Shown: piece after piece, positions 13,801 to 24,953 of the stretch
How the letters are laid out: each line of letters begins with the position of its first letter
How positions within the stretch are numbered: position 1 is the first letter of the stretch
Origin: Polytrichum commune
Lineage: Eukaryota; Streptophyta; Polytrichopsida; Polytrichales; Polytrichaceae
Length of the DNA: 64,000 bases
Assembly (NCBI GenBank): GCA_950295325.1
Contig: OX485807.1
Span: 29,483,666-29,547,665, forward strand
Reading direction: 5' to 3'
Made by a program: the position numbers and the translations under genes
Notes under the pieces: generated by a model
What the model was told of the DNA's origin: nothing
The model's input: the letters and a program-made list of their open reading frames with translations, nothing else
Database searches by the model: none

Positions 13801-14142
13801 AACCCTCAAGAAACAAAATAGAAGTATGCTGTTTGTTGCGTCCCTTAATCTCTCAGGGAACTCGGGGCAGGAGTACAAAAGAACGGTGAGCAATAGATAG
13901 ATTGCGACTGAATTCAACAGGTTATATGTATATCTCAAGCAACTTACCCGGAACAGCTTGGGCATTCCACATGTCTGAACCTCGTCGAGAGTGATTTCCA
14001 GGATGCCATGGAGCAACCTCGGTGATGGAGCTTCGGCCGGCGGTTGCCCCGGAGGACCTGCCAGCCGTTTCTGCTTCTGTTTCGCAGGTACACATGCACA
14101 GAACTTCCGCATCGACGTCGCATAGCGGTGACGCCCACCCAT
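7851..14142 (-). CDS. Phospholipase D, C2/alpha-type
   Basis: Hydrolyses membrane phospholipids such as phosphatidylcholine to phosphatidic acid; in plants this class acts at membranes in stress and hormone signalling. Six exons: 13948-14142, 12510-12826, 11690-12137, 10194-10730, 8855-9404, 7851-8293, joining in phase into 829 aa (typical alpha forms are about 810). A C2 domain (aa 44-170, starting LLHGILEITLDEV) is followed by two catalytic HKD motifs: H346-K348-D353 (HQKVVCMD) and H677-K679-D684 (HAKMMVVD). The second is split by the last intron and restored exactly by splicing. IENQYFLGS and GSANINQRSMDG are also present. The C-terminus PRILTV differs slightly from the usual PPxLTT. A basic N-terminal extension of about 43 aa begins MGGRHR and contains CAC. 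Introns carry family-B pieces and a minisatellite. Alpha versus epsilon/delta assignment is not secure. Confidence 0.95.
9690..9860. repeat. Family-B fragment in a phospholipase D intron
   Basis: Contains the family blocks CTCAATAGTGAACATAATTG and GGGAGGAGCCATGTGACC. It lies within the 9405-10193 intron and does not touch the flanking exons. Confidence 0.5.
11306..11600. repeat. Family-B element in a phospholipase D intron
   Basis: Begins TAAGGTAGACATGCCTAATT, the usual left end of the long family-B copies, and continues with GGTGTGGCTCCAAGAACAGA and GAACATAATTGGGGGGGGTA. It is part of the 10731-11689 intron. The right end is eroded. Confidence 0.6.
12953..13375. repeat. Minisatellite in phospholipase D intron 1
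   Basis: A degenerate unit with core TTCTCAAGCATCTAAGTGTT recurs at about 12958, 13022, 13238, 13298 and 13350, with a weaker trace near 13190. Spacing is roughly 50-70 bp. It lies wholly between exon 1 (ends 13948) and exon 2 (starts 12826) of the minus-strand gene. Confidence 0.6.
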
Positions 14143-14171
14143 GGCTAACTAGCTTACTCCCTCCTCTAGCT

Positions 14172-14757
14172 GCCAGTGAGAATGTGAGCTTTGTTTCGAC
14201 TCAGCATCCGCAGCTTCCACAACTCTGCATCAAACCACGCAACCATGCCATCAATCAGACACGAAAACCGTGAAGAAAGTGTAGACTCAAACAGGGCCAT
14301 CTTCGATATTAGTGTGAGATGGGATGCTCGAGTGGTTAGTGCATTCTCGCAATACTTGATAATCTCCTTGAATTTCTGCTCACTTTTCTAGTGGATTGAG
14401 GGGTTCGTCTCCTCCCACTTCGCTTGAATGTTGCGAACTTCGAGAGTCTACTGTACTAAACCCTCTGGCCGGCAGTGAGAATCTGAGCTCTGTTTCGACT
14501 CAACATCCGCAGCTTCCACATCTCTGCACCAAACCACCCAAACATTCCATCAATCAGACACCAAAACCGTGAGGAAAGTGCAGAATCAAACAGGGTGATC
14601 GTCGATATTAGTGTGAGATGAGATTTTCGAGTAGTTAGTGCACACTCGCCGCACTCATAATAGCCCTGGGTTTCTGCTTGCTGTCTAGTGGATAGAGAGA
14701 TTTGTCTCCTCCCACTTTGCTGAAATATTGCGAGCTTCAAGAGTCTGCGCTCTACTT
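14172..14757. repeat. 299-bp tandem duplication upstream of phospholipase D
   Basis: Two copies, about 14172-14470 and 14471-14757, share long blocks such as CATCCGCAGCTTCCACA, CCATCAATCAGACAC and TCGATATTAGTGTGAGATG at a constant offset of 299 bp. The first copy begins only 30 bp upstream of the phospholipase D ATG, so the duplication covers its likely 5' UTR and promoter. A weaker third trace lies near 15100-15180. Confidence 0.75.
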
Positions 14758-17403
14758 CGGGAAGGAAGGAAAATCTTTGATGGCGCACAGAGGGGTGTCG
14801 AGAACCCGCTGTCTCAACATTTCCCTCCTGCCATTCTCCGTAGTATTGTAGTGCTAACTCGATGTGATTTGTGTTGTTGCTTCAATTGCTCATAAAACTA
14901 ACAACAGTTGATGGCAGGGCATCAATGGCCAGACAAATACCGACAGATGCGAAACCATGCGAACATACACAGCTCTAGCTTAGAAGAATTAGCCTTTTGA
15001 AGGCTCGCTTAGTAATTGTAGTGGTCATTAGAGACTATAGAGTGTCCACCACCTCGGCACTTAAACTGATAATGAGTTCTTGTGCTCTTCAGGCAGTCAC
15101 TTCCGAACAACTGATTCTAATAAGGAACAGCGCTCTGTTTCTGGAATGATTCGCAGCATCAACACGAAACCACCCAAACAATGCCTTCAAGACTAACTTA
15201 CCTTTCAAGTCAAACAGCTAAGCAGGAGTCGCTGGAAGAGTGAGTACTTAGGTGTTCACCCAATTCGTCATACCTCCACAAAAACTTACCGCAACCCGAT
15301 TGTTGTTACTTCCTCGGTGACAACAGGGACTCTACTTCTTCTCTTTTTAAGTTTCGTGGAATGAACTTGATGTCAATTCCGAAGCCTCTGTCTGTACAAC
15401 ACACAGGTGGCTTCTTCACGCGAGCATCACAAAAGGCAAAGAATTTTTTATTTTCCCAAGTGCAAGCTGCAAGCACTACTCATTCTATAAACAGCAGACC
15501 AGGTCCTGGCATTTTGCACACGAGGAGAGGTTTGCTTGCAGTTCCTCCAATATTCTCAACTATTCTCGACTGACATTCCATCTTCCTTTGCACAATCTCA
15601 CATGATCACTGCCAAAACCCAATAAACCGCGGCACCAACTTTCTGGTTGGAAGCAATTCTAGCCTGAGCTACACACTCGCCGAGGATTTCAATTCCTCCA
15701 TCTTTTCCCAACTGCCGTTCTTCCCAAAAATGCTGCAAACATTGACCAAACAGGAAAGAAAAACATAAAACGCCAAAATGACACTCGCCAACAGTACACA
15801 ACTACTTCAGCAACCAAATTGGTTACATAAACATAAACATGAACATGAACACACTTGTCGAGGTTTCCAAATCCTCCATTCCAAACTGCCATTCCTGCAG
15901 CACCCTAACCTTACTTACCGAAGATGCCACAAAACAATGTTGCCACCTTTGTCCAAAAAGATTCAAAATAAATAAATTAAATCAATACCGAATGATATTC
16001 ATCAACAGTACTACCTACCCTCTACATACCCAGTTTCTTAGTAACGAAGTGGTCGCCCGTGCAGTGCCCCCGGCGGGGTTCATCCCAGCGGGGTTCATCT
16101 ACAAATACATAAACATAAACTCAACTAACTTGTCTAGGTTCATTTTTCAATTCCTCCATTCCCAAGTGCCATTCAGATTGAGCTCATAGCCTACCTTACC
16201 TACAAAGATGCCGCAAAAGGTTGCCAACATTGACCAAACAGAAAGACACACCAAATGATCATCTTCGTCAAATCCAGTTCAACAAAAATATATAGGAGTC
16301 GTCGTCAACAGTCCCCACCTGCTCCAGAAAAACCTCCGAGCAGCCAAAACTTCTGCGAATCTCCTCCGATATTTGTCCACCCTCCCCTCTGCAACAGCCT
16401 TCCCCAAACTCATCAATTCCCCAAACTGAGTTCACAAACTCCACCTTAACTTAACAGCAATGACGGACGAAGCAAGCAGCTCCTCGTCAGCTTGTAAAGC
16501 AACACAAAAGTTACTTGAAAGGCCTGTTAGATCATCATCTGCCTAGACTCGGGCCTCCCTGACATGATTTCCTTGAACAATGTGCACCACCTTCACTCAA
16601 GCCACAAACTAGCCTCCACGTGTAGCTATTCTAAAGTAGATGGGCCTTAAATGGTTACTCTTTCCAACTAGCCCACGTCCCCTAGAATACGAAACACGCG
16701 ATAAGTACGAGACGGTTAACAAATCCAAGTTGATGCCGTACATCAATTTTAGAGCTCATTTGAAATATATTATTCATTACTAAAATGAAGATTTTGGTGC
16801 TCATTGAACGGTCATATTAGTCTCCCCCAATTATGTTGATTCTTGAGCTTAGAATGGTTATCATATTTTGAGCACATAGTCCAGTCTCTTTCAAACAGAT
16901 ATTTATTGGGAACGTGTTTTTGGAATCATACAAACCTCTCAAAATTTTTAGGTGTCCGATTAGGAAAAATAATAAATTAGGCACGTCTGCCTTATGGGCA
17001 TCATCATAACATGCAACAGAGATCCTTCCAACACATCATTTTTTTCCGGACCCACAAGGATGGATGTCTCCAATACCTTACGGCCAAGGCTAGACACCAA
17101 CACCTCCCCGAGCTAGCCCCCCACCAACATTACCAAGGTACTAATAAAAACCTATAACCCCGTATCTTTGTGGTTAAATTATCTCAAGTAGATCCTTCTA
17201 CACTAATTTTGGGTCTCTAATGCTAATTACATGAACCAAATTGTATAAAAAAAAAAAAAAAAAGAAACTCGCCATAATGTAAATTGACTCCATTTTTCAC
17301 CTTGGGTGATGTTGGTAATTGAGGGACCAACTCAAAGAGGGGTTGCGACAAAACCACCCGTACATTAATTCCTTGGAGACATGGCTACAATCGTCCAATA
17401 AAG
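14758..17403. other. Repeat-rich intergenic DNA upstream of phospholipase D
   Basis: At about 15670-16240 three diverged copies of a roughly 250-bp unit follow each other, sharing CATTGACCAAACAG, ACATAAACATAAAC and TTCCTCCATTCCCAA blocks. An inverted family-B copy covers about 16630-17005, and an A-run lies at about 17247-17264. A 67-codon minus-strand ORF at 15598-15801 overlaps one of the tandem units and its partners do not keep the frame, so I did not call a gene. Confidence 0.5.
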
Positions 17404-17608
17404 CAATGATCAGGGAGATTTTTTAGCATAATCGGTTGAGATCCTAGTGTTTTGCAAGTCTAACCGGTTACATGTTGACATCCTTCGGTTTTCCTTTATC
17501 AAATTAGGGTATATTCTATATATTCCTTTAAAACGATTGATAATTTTCCTGCACTCTTGAACTTCAACCGATTATTTCTCAAACTCAACCGGTTCTCCCC
17601 GATCATAG
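17404..17608. mobile_element. hAT-type miniature element (family D), complete copy
   Basis: Starts CAATGATCAGGGAGA and ends with the inverse of CTATGATCGGGGAGA. It is flanked by near-identical 8-bp sequences, CAATAAAG and CAACAAAG, the length made by hAT transposases. The 205-bp body has no coding capacity. Homologous copies lie near 18415, 19332, 20737, 34490, 38713 and 60920. Confidence 0.75.
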
Positions 17609-17821
17609 CAACAAAGAGCCAATGTATAAGTTGGTTCGCCCTCCACCTCTGTGAGGTGGATGTCTAGCCCTAGCCATGGCATGCAAGTGTATCAAAAAAT
17701 ACACAGGAGATTTCAGAGCCTTCCTTGGATGCCCCTTGCACCTACACAGGAGCTGCTTTGGATCCAGTGAGTCTTTTCTTTCAGTGCCTTGTCTTTACTT
17801 CACTCTTCTAGTTCCAGTTGA

Positions 17822-18410
17822 GGGCCACTTCACACACGAGCCAAGAGCCGTGACCTTGTAATGGTGAGGACCCTCGACTTTCATCCAAAGGCCGTACCAT
17901 GGGTGTGGGTGTTGGGAAAGCCATTTTATGTAGTCTTGGGCCCTCAAGCATAGTGTGAAGTGAGAATGAACCATGTTGCAGGACCATAGCATATTTTGTT
18001 GGCGGAAAAAGAGGGGAGGAATTGGTTTAATATAATATGTCTCAAACTTTATCAATTTAAGATAATTTTTTGGTGGTGTGTATATGTCCTGGAGTTTGTT
18101 CTGGAATCTGCCCTGCAACCTGTCTTGCTAGAAAAATCAAAAAAATCAAAAAATCATGGTCACCCGGAATTTGTGTCAGGCACACCTCTTGGAGGTGGGT
18201 CTAACGCAAATTCCGGTAGACCATGCACCTTTATCCACAACCCGCCATGTAGTACTCCACGTAGACTTTTCATCCGCGAACTTTTCTTTGGGCCTTTAGG
18301 CCTTCACCTCCTCGTGTGAAGTGAAGTTGGACGGTCTCCGCCTGTTTGACCAATGAGAGCTCTTACATTGCCGTGGTCATGGACCTTCAGCCTTGTGTGT
18401 GAAGTGACCC
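17822..18410. mobile_element. Foldback/Harbinger-like element (family C), copy 1
   Basis: Begins GGGCCACTTCACACACGAG and ends with a diverged inverse (GTGTGTGAAGTGACCC). It is flanked by TGA on both sides, a 3-bp target-site duplication as made by PIF/Harbinger elements. Other copies lie at 39946 and 62467. Interior blocks TCTTGGAGGTGGGTCTAACG and CATGTAGTACTCCACGTAGA are shared. No transposase ORF. Confidence 0.7.
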
Positions 18411-18414
18411 TGAG

Positions 18415-18590
18415 AGAGATAACCGATCAAAGTTCAAGACGTGAGGAAAATTACCCATTGTTTCAGAATAATCCATGGAATATACCTCACATTCAAACCA
18501 AAAGTTCACACAACATGTAACCAACCGACCAACTGGGTTTGGAAACACTGGGATCTTGACTGATTAATGCCCAAGACTCTCCCTCACCAC
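18415..18590. mobile_element. Family-D hAT miniature element, inverted copy
   Basis: Reads as the reverse of the 17404 copy: GATAACCGATCAAAGTTCAAG, ACATGTAACCAACCGACC, ACACTGGGATCTTGAC. It sits directly beside the right end of the family-C element. Confidence 0.55.
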
Positions 18591-20023
18591 TGTTTCTGAA
18601 CTTGATGAAGAAGCTCAATCGGGTTAGCGACAAAGGAGTGGTTTGAGTACTTCTTTGAAGTAAGTTAGCATATGCTTTAGTACTCAGAACAGCATGCATC
18701 GTCATTCTGTCATACAAAGCACGTGTGTGAAGTAGGTGGTGACGTATCGGCGACCCCGGGTGGCACCTCGTGCAAAATAATTCATAGCACATAATCCATC
18801 CATTTTATCCTTGTACATTCATACCAAAGAACAACTTTACATAACGTAGAATGGAGTGACGTCATGCACATTGAGACCATCCATAAAACGTAATGATAAT
18901 TTTGATTTGGAGATGTTTATGTATTATAATACATCAATAATTTGAAAATAATGTGGATTTTCTCTTGGACAGTGCGGGACAGGGAGTTCGTCCATAACTT
19001 GGTCTCCATCGGACTTGATTATAATTTAGATATCTACAAAAACTTGAAGATAATCATGATTGTTTTGGCTTTTAAGCCCTAACCCTAACTCTTTTCCCAA
19101 CTTTCTCTCGGTGGTTTCTCTCCCGCTTCTCTCTTTTGAAACTCTTGAATCCAAATAATTTGAAACATAATCTAGATTATATGTACGGTTATGTATACAT
19201 AATCTACGTCTTTGTGAATTTTTTGGACAAATCCCCTGTAATTATTTGTTCATGATCTGCAAAGTGAGTGTAGAGATCTTCCTGCAAGAGTTTGCACAAG
19301 AATATGCTTTGGAAATTGTGTGTCAAAGTCCAGAGAGATTTTTAAGCATAATCGGTCGAGATCCTAGTGCTTCCATGAAGTCCAACTGGTTACATGGTAC
19401 GACTTTTCCGTTTTCCCTTATTATTTTTGAGCTATATTCTATATGTTCCTCTAAACTGACGGGTTATTATTTTCCCCCAAAGTCCTCACCTTCAACCGGT
19501 TATTTCTAAAACTCAACCACTTCACCTGTAAGTAGCGGTCAGGTCTCAAGGAGATTTTCACTTATTTCCCAAGAATACTAACCGAATTTTCCTTGAATAC
19601 GCAGTAGAGAGCTTCGTAAAACGTATGAGGTATTAAGGCGAGAAATTGCAGTCTTTGAACTTCACACAACTAGGTTTCTAAAACCTTGAAGGACGACAAA
19701 TTCCAACTTTGAGCATCATGATGTACTTTCTCATACACTTAGGAAAAGAAGTTGTAACGTTGGGTACAAGCAACATTTCAAAAATATGATTCTTCCTAGA
19801 AACATTAACAAAGGTTTAGAGTTTGACCATAAACCTAATTAAGTCTCAATTTGGATAAAATGACAACTATCATGTAGAACAAGAGTGAATATTTTGGCTC
19901 AAACAATGTATACCAATTTTCAAAGATTGCTATTTGAAATCTTCCTCTCTCACAACTTTACTTGACTCTTGGACAAAGATGGGAAACAAAGCCGGGGGAA
20001 AAAAAAAAATGGTAGAGAGTTTG
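18591..20023. other. Intergenic stretch with a family-D copy
   Basis: A further family-D copy lies at about 19332-19550 (AGATTTTTAAGCATAATCGG, TTCAACCGGTTATTTCT). The rest shows no exon, RNA gene or further terminal repeat that I can recognise. Confidence 0.45.
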
Positions 20024-20027
20024 ATAG

Positions 20028-20993
20028 GACGTAAGGTAGACATTCCTAATTCGATTACTAGTCTTCTTCAAATACCTATATTTTAGTGCCATGTGGTCAG
20101 ATGTGGCTCCAAGAACAAATACCAACGAGACATCATGTGTTCAAAAGGGAGTGGGTGGGCTATAGCAGAGGTGCCTATTCCCTATCAAGACCCCCTCAAC
20201 AATCTATAGGGTAACAAAGTTTCGATTAGGTCGGGTTAAAACTTTGATCATGTTGGAACCAATAGTGCCATGACACGTGTCTTGGTTTTGAGTGCTAAAG
20301 TGAGGAGGAATAAGCGGTTATGCCAAACTCTAGATATTAATAATATGTTTGGGCCAACTTTATGGCTTCAAAAGTTCATAGTTTTTTCAATATAAAGAAT
20401 AAATTTACCAAAAAAAAATTGCAATCCTCCTAATTTTTATCTTCCTACATGGGGGGGCGGGGGCGGGGTGTATTGCCTCATACTTCTCCAAATCTAACGC
20501 ATCATCTCTTAAACGATTGGTTATGGATGCCTCTACTCAAATACAATAACCATTCTAGGCTCAGTAGTCAACACCATTGGGAGGGGGACCTATATGACCA
20601 TATGATGAACATCAGAATCTTCACTTTGACAATGAATAAGATTATCATACAAACTCTAAAAATTATGAAAAAAAATGACTACACCTCGACAATAAATGCG
20701 GAGCACCGACCACTAGTTACAAATGTCCCGGTTGAGTTTGAGAATAACTGATTGAAGCTCAAGACTTCATGAAAATCACTAATCATTTTTCAACCAAAAA
20801 AAAACCTATGAAATTCACCTCAAATCGTTAAGAAAACCGGAGAGTTCACAACATGTAACTGGTTGGACTTGAAAACACTAGGACTTTGACCGATTATGCC
20901 CAAAAACCTCGTACTAATCGTGTGCATCCTATTCTAGGAGAAGCTGTGGGCTAGTTGGAAAAGGTAACCATTCAAGACCCATCTACCTTATGA
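20028..20993. mobile_element. Long family-B element with a nested family-D copy
   Basis: Starts TAAGGTAGACATTCCTAATT and ends with the inverse sequence CCCATCTACCTTA, so it is a full-length copy of about 970 bp flanked by TA-like ends. It carries an inverted family-D element at about 20737-20915 inside it. No transposase-like ORF, so it is non-autonomous. The superfamily is unclear; TA-containing ends would suit Tc1/mariner. Confidence 0.6.
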
Positions 20994-21471
20994 AGTACTT
21001 TTGATAAGTGATTCGTGAGTTTCGGGCAGCTTGGATTTTTTTTTAAATAAATTAATACATAACCTTGAAGGACGGCCATTCCAATAACAGCAGCATGGTG
21101 ATGATGTCCTTTCTAGGAAACCGCAAAATTTTGTCAAAAGTTCATAACTTATGAGCAAGCCTGCATGCATGCATCACAAATGACACCATGTGTCCAAATG
21201 GCTGAGGAATTTGCATTGTCGACTCGTATGTGTGCTCAATTTGTCCCATGCATTTTGTTAAGTGCTTTGTTAGTGCTTTTTGTCTTTTGGAAATCTCCTT
21301 TACCCACAAACTCAAAATGCAAATCGATTGCTTGGAAATCCGGCCACTACACTAAACATTGTATTTACTTTTAGTGTACATGGTATTTTAAGTCATTGTG
21401 GTGGAGTGAAGAAACGCTGACCTTACTGGGATCAGCGTGATTGAAATGCCCGTCCGACCCATCCTTTGTAT

Positions 21472-21836
21472 TACCGTAACACCATAGCAGGTTCGTTCAT
21501 AAATAATTCCCAAAAAAAAAACGTAAAAAAACAGAAATTACAGGCAAAGAGAAACGAATAACTCTCAAACTATACTGTGATAAAAACGAAAAGACAGAAA
21601 ATCAGGATTAGGGTAATGACTTAGGTTAAAACAAGTTGGGCCGCCATAAATGGATGAAAAACACAATTAGGATGAAATTTCTGCACATCTTTCTCACCCT
21701 AAACACGAATGATTTTTAATCCAATAAATGAGAAGACGAATTTCAAAAAAAATAAAAATTGGAACGCGAACCTTATTTTTTCAAAAAAATTAAATATTAG
21801 TGCAGCAAGTGGCGAACCTGCTATGGTGTTACGGTA
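21472..21836. mobile_element. Miniature element with perfect 24-bp terminal inverted repeats
   Basis: The left end begins TACCGTAACACCATAGCAGG and the right end is its exact inverse over 24 bases. The 365-bp interior is A-rich and non-coding. No other copy was seen in the window. Ends in TA, so a TA target duplication is possible. Superfamily unassigned. Confidence 0.7.
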
Positions 21837-22594
21837 TGTCCATTGGGCATAATATCAATGGCACAGGACTACTAACCCCTCTTGGGATGGGCACCAGTGT
21901 TCAAGATCGAAGTCTTCAATGCCTTGCTAACGCGATTCGGCCCTTCAAAATATACCTCTTTCAAAATAGCCCTTCAAAATGCAACCCCAACTTGAAAATG
22001 AGGATATCACTTGAAGTCCTCAATATCATTTGCTTGCCACAAGAACCAACAAGTGTAGGGCATTGTCACTACAAGAAGTTAGATGGTTGATTCTTAATCC
22101 TTCACTTTGTACTAGAAACATGTACCATATCATTCATGCACAAGTTTAATATGTTTTTTTTGTGTTTCATTTCTATATTCTTGAATTGACATCTTGGATT
22201 TGAACTAGCCCTTCAACTGAAACGCTGAAAATTGAGAGCCCTTCAAAATGAAACTCATATGAGGGCTTCAATCTTGAACAATAGTGGGCACTATAGCAAC
22301 CAGGGTAACCAAAGTGACCATAAAAACTAAGTGGTTGGATAAACCTTTTGTATTGATGGGTTGGTGTGGTTGTGTTGTTATAGGGGTATATGATCATTTT
22401 TCTTCGTGGGATGGCCGCCGAGTCATGGGACTTCACAGTGGTTCATTGTATGTGAGGATTGTCATTTTGGTAACGTCTAGTTCACCCACTTTCACTTCAT
22501 CCATTTTTAGTTGGGTACGTTATTCTTCCTACCATTTTGTGATGGAATGTTCTCATGAATGATTGAATTTTGGATGAAAAATCACTTAATGAGT

Positions 22595-22705
22595 GACATT
22601 AGTTGCAACATTGAAATTTTTATAATGCCCGTATATTTTACAAGCAATGACAATTAATGTAGGCTTTACATTTAGTCCTGGCGATACAACACGCATGGTT
22701 TACGA
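22595..22705. repeat. Family-A fragment, inverted
   Basis: Shows the reverse of family-A blocks: GTTGCAACATTGAAATTTTT, TTTACAAGCAATGACAATTA and TTTACATTTAGTCC. Strongly diverged from the copies at 23450, 45661 and 57373. Confidence 0.5.
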
Positions 22706-23398
22706 TGAGTATCAAGCAAGACAAACAAAATGGTGACACTATATAAAACCTATACTATAGTAAAGATATTCACCCTTTAAACATAAAATTTTGCTTGATT
22801 TTGTCAAGATAGATAGCTAGATATAAATGGAGGCTCCTCGTGAGCTGCAAGAATGAATGGAAAGAGCCTCTTCATCCACATGCTACTTCTCCCTCTTGAT
22901 GAGGGTGGGCTCCATGTAAATATCCAATCGAAAACCATAAATAAAAGAAAAGAAAAAATAACGCCCGTACCTTGGTACCGGCATGAAACCATAAATAAAA
23001 AGGTATTGAAGGCAAAAGAGTTAAAAACTTTGAAACGGTGGAATTGTTCAAGGAGATATTGGGTCATGGTTGTGTACTATCATTTGTGCGTAAGTTAATT
23101 GGGACAACTATCCAAGTTAGTGTTTGTCGAGAAGAAGTCTATGGGCGATGAAAGCAGCTTTTGGCTTCTAGTGAGGCCACGTTGCCTGTGCATTCTCGAC
23201 CGTCGGATTTGACCGATGGAACCCTCCTCCCCTTATCTCCTCCGTTCCTGCTACCACTCATCCACTACTTGTGGGTCCAAATTTGAACCCCCCCCCCCTC
23301 TTGGCCGCTTAAGCAAAATGTGTTATTGAAGCTCATCCTTCATTACGACTTTTGCCTTGGGCATGTTTGATCAGTTGGTCTTTGTATGTCTAGGGTTT

Positions 23399-23449
23399 TG
23401 TTGTTGTTGTTGTTGGGGGGGGGGGTGGGGGGTGGGTGGGGGGGGGGGG
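23399..23449. repeat. (TTG)n followed by a long G-rich tract
   Basis: Several GTT repeats run into a tract of G-runs broken by single T bases. It ends exactly where the family-A copy at 23450 begins. The four or more G-runs could form a G-quadruplex. Confidence 0.7.
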
Positions 23450-23750
23450 TACACTAAATACGATAGTTAGTGTCACCAATTCTAATTGTCTTGCTCAATA
23501 CTAATTGTAAACCGCGGTGTAGTGTCACCAACACTAAAGGTTAACCCAACATTGTTTGTCATTCCTTGTAAAGTTTTTGGGGATTATAGGTTTGTAGTGT
23601 TGCAATTATTGTCACATACCAATTGATTTTTCATCCATATTTCAGTCATCCATGACAATCTTTCATCACAAGTTGCTGATAAGAGAAAGTAGGGTTTTGG
23701 CCAATGGATGAACTCGTCCATCGTCCATGACAATATTCGTTCATTTATTC
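23450..23750. mobile_element. Family-A dispersed repeat, copy 1
   Basis: Begins TACACTAAATACGATAGTTA and carries the family blocks AGTGTCACCAACACTAAA, TTTGTCATTCCTTGTAAAG, AGTGTTGCAATTA and CATCCATGACAAT. Closely related copies lie at 45661 and 57373, and diverged inverted pieces at 22595 and 24445. Short internal palindromes (ACTAAAT/ATTTAGT) occur at the left end. Non-coding; I cannot assign a known superfamily. Confidence 0.65.
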
Positions 23751-24154
23751 ATAAGAAGTGTCATCCAAGAAGTTACCATAGTGACATTAAATACCATATG
23801 ACACCAAACATCATATTTAGTGTAGTTAGTATTGTTTTCAAGTTGTCTTTAATTCAAGATGAAAGATGTGAGGGAGCAAATAGTACCATAGAGGGCTCTC
23901 TATTCCAACACAAATTAATTATTTTCCCCTCAGATTTTGCCATGTTTCATGCTCACATTTGTCACAACCCACTTATATCCCATATGAAAACTGCATTCCA
24001 ACACATGTAAAGATGAACAACGTGCCCCCTATAGTAGTAGTGTGGAATTTCTTTTGAGAAGTAAGAATTTTTGGGGAGGGCACATTCAATTGTTTGAAGA
24101 GGTTGTGTTGGAATATTATAAGAATGCACTCCTCCCCAATTTTGAAATATACTA

Positions 24155-24442
24155 CTCCCTCTGTCCCAAAATGATTGTCCTACCTACCAAGATTTTTTGT
24201 CCCAAAATGAACGTTTGGTTTATTTGCCCAGCTAGAAAATTGAGGTTCAAAGTCAAATATTTTCGTGCCAAACTTTCTATATCAAGAAGTCTTTCGAAAT
24301 CGCAACTTCCAGGGATGTTTTGGAGTAGTTGTTGTTTTCTATTTTAAGTGTTATACTTACAAACAACTACTCAATCAATGATCAATGGGTCTTAATCTCG
24401 GCAGAGTGAGAAACACAGACAATCATTTTGGGATGGAGGGAG
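24155..24442. mobile_element. Stowaway miniature transposon (Tc1/mariner type)
   Basis: The left terminal repeat CTCCCTCTGTCCCAAAATGA matches the inverse of the right end, CTCCCTCCATCCCAAAATGA, and TA flanks both sides. This is the classic angiosperm Stowaway signature. The 288-bp element has no coding capacity. Confidence 0.93.
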
Positions 24443-24444
24443 TA

Positions 24445-24515
24445 CAAGCTTGTAACATTGTAATTTTTTTATGCCCAAATTTATTTACAAGGAATGACAA
24501 ATAATGTTAAGTTTA
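24445..24515. repeat. Family-A fragment, inverted, next to gag remnant
   Basis: Contains TTTACAAGGAATGACAAATA and neighbouring family-A sequence in reverse. It lies between the Stowaway element and the point where the gag remnant stops, so its arrival may have truncated that element. Confidence 0.5.
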
Positions 24516-24953
24516 CTTAGGGAGGTGGGATGGCATGTCCACCGCCGCTAAGTTTTATGGAACCACAATTGGTAGACCTCTCGGCCTAACCAATGGGTCA
24601 ATGGGATCAACCGGTGGTATGGGCGTGTCTCCGCCTCCATCCTGAGCCATGGTAATTGGTGTATCTTCTACTATGTCCTTATTAATTCCTATTGAAATGC
24701 CTTCTCTAAGTGTATTAGTCTCTGATGATATCTCGTCACCCAACTTAGGAAGAGTTGCCTCGTTCTCAAGTTGAGCCTCTTCCTCTACTATTACTAACAA
24801 TGGACTAACATTAGGCTCCACATTCAAACAACTTTCTAATCTAACTCCAACTTCTTTCACAACTTCAGTAATCCTAGATGATCTCATTTTACGTGTGACC
24901 TTGTCTACTCCTAATTCCAACATTGGTTTTTGAGATCGAGTCTTACTTTGCAT
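24516..24953 (-). pseudogene. Ty3/gypsy-type gag remnant
   Basis: An N-terminal gag fragment begins MQSKTRSQKP and reaches PPVDPIDPLVRPRGLPIVVP, a sequence typical of the region before the capsid in plant Ty3 elements. An in-frame TAA at 24555-24557 (probably CAA mutated) interrupts it. The same frame then continues NLAAVDMPSHLPK, the expected capsid start, before homology ends at a family-A fragment. The rest of gag and all of pol are missing. Not functional. Confidence 0.75.

Noticed and set aside
15598-15801. Minus-strand 67-codon ORF ending GGIEILGECVAQARIASNQ, preceded by a possible acceptor
   Set aside because: It overlaps one unit of a local tandem array whose other units do not keep the frame, and no partner exon or known domain was found.
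19074-19090. CCCTAACCCTAAC, a telomere-like motif
   Set aside because: Only two units. Such short runs are common in plant 5' flanks and do not indicate a telomere.
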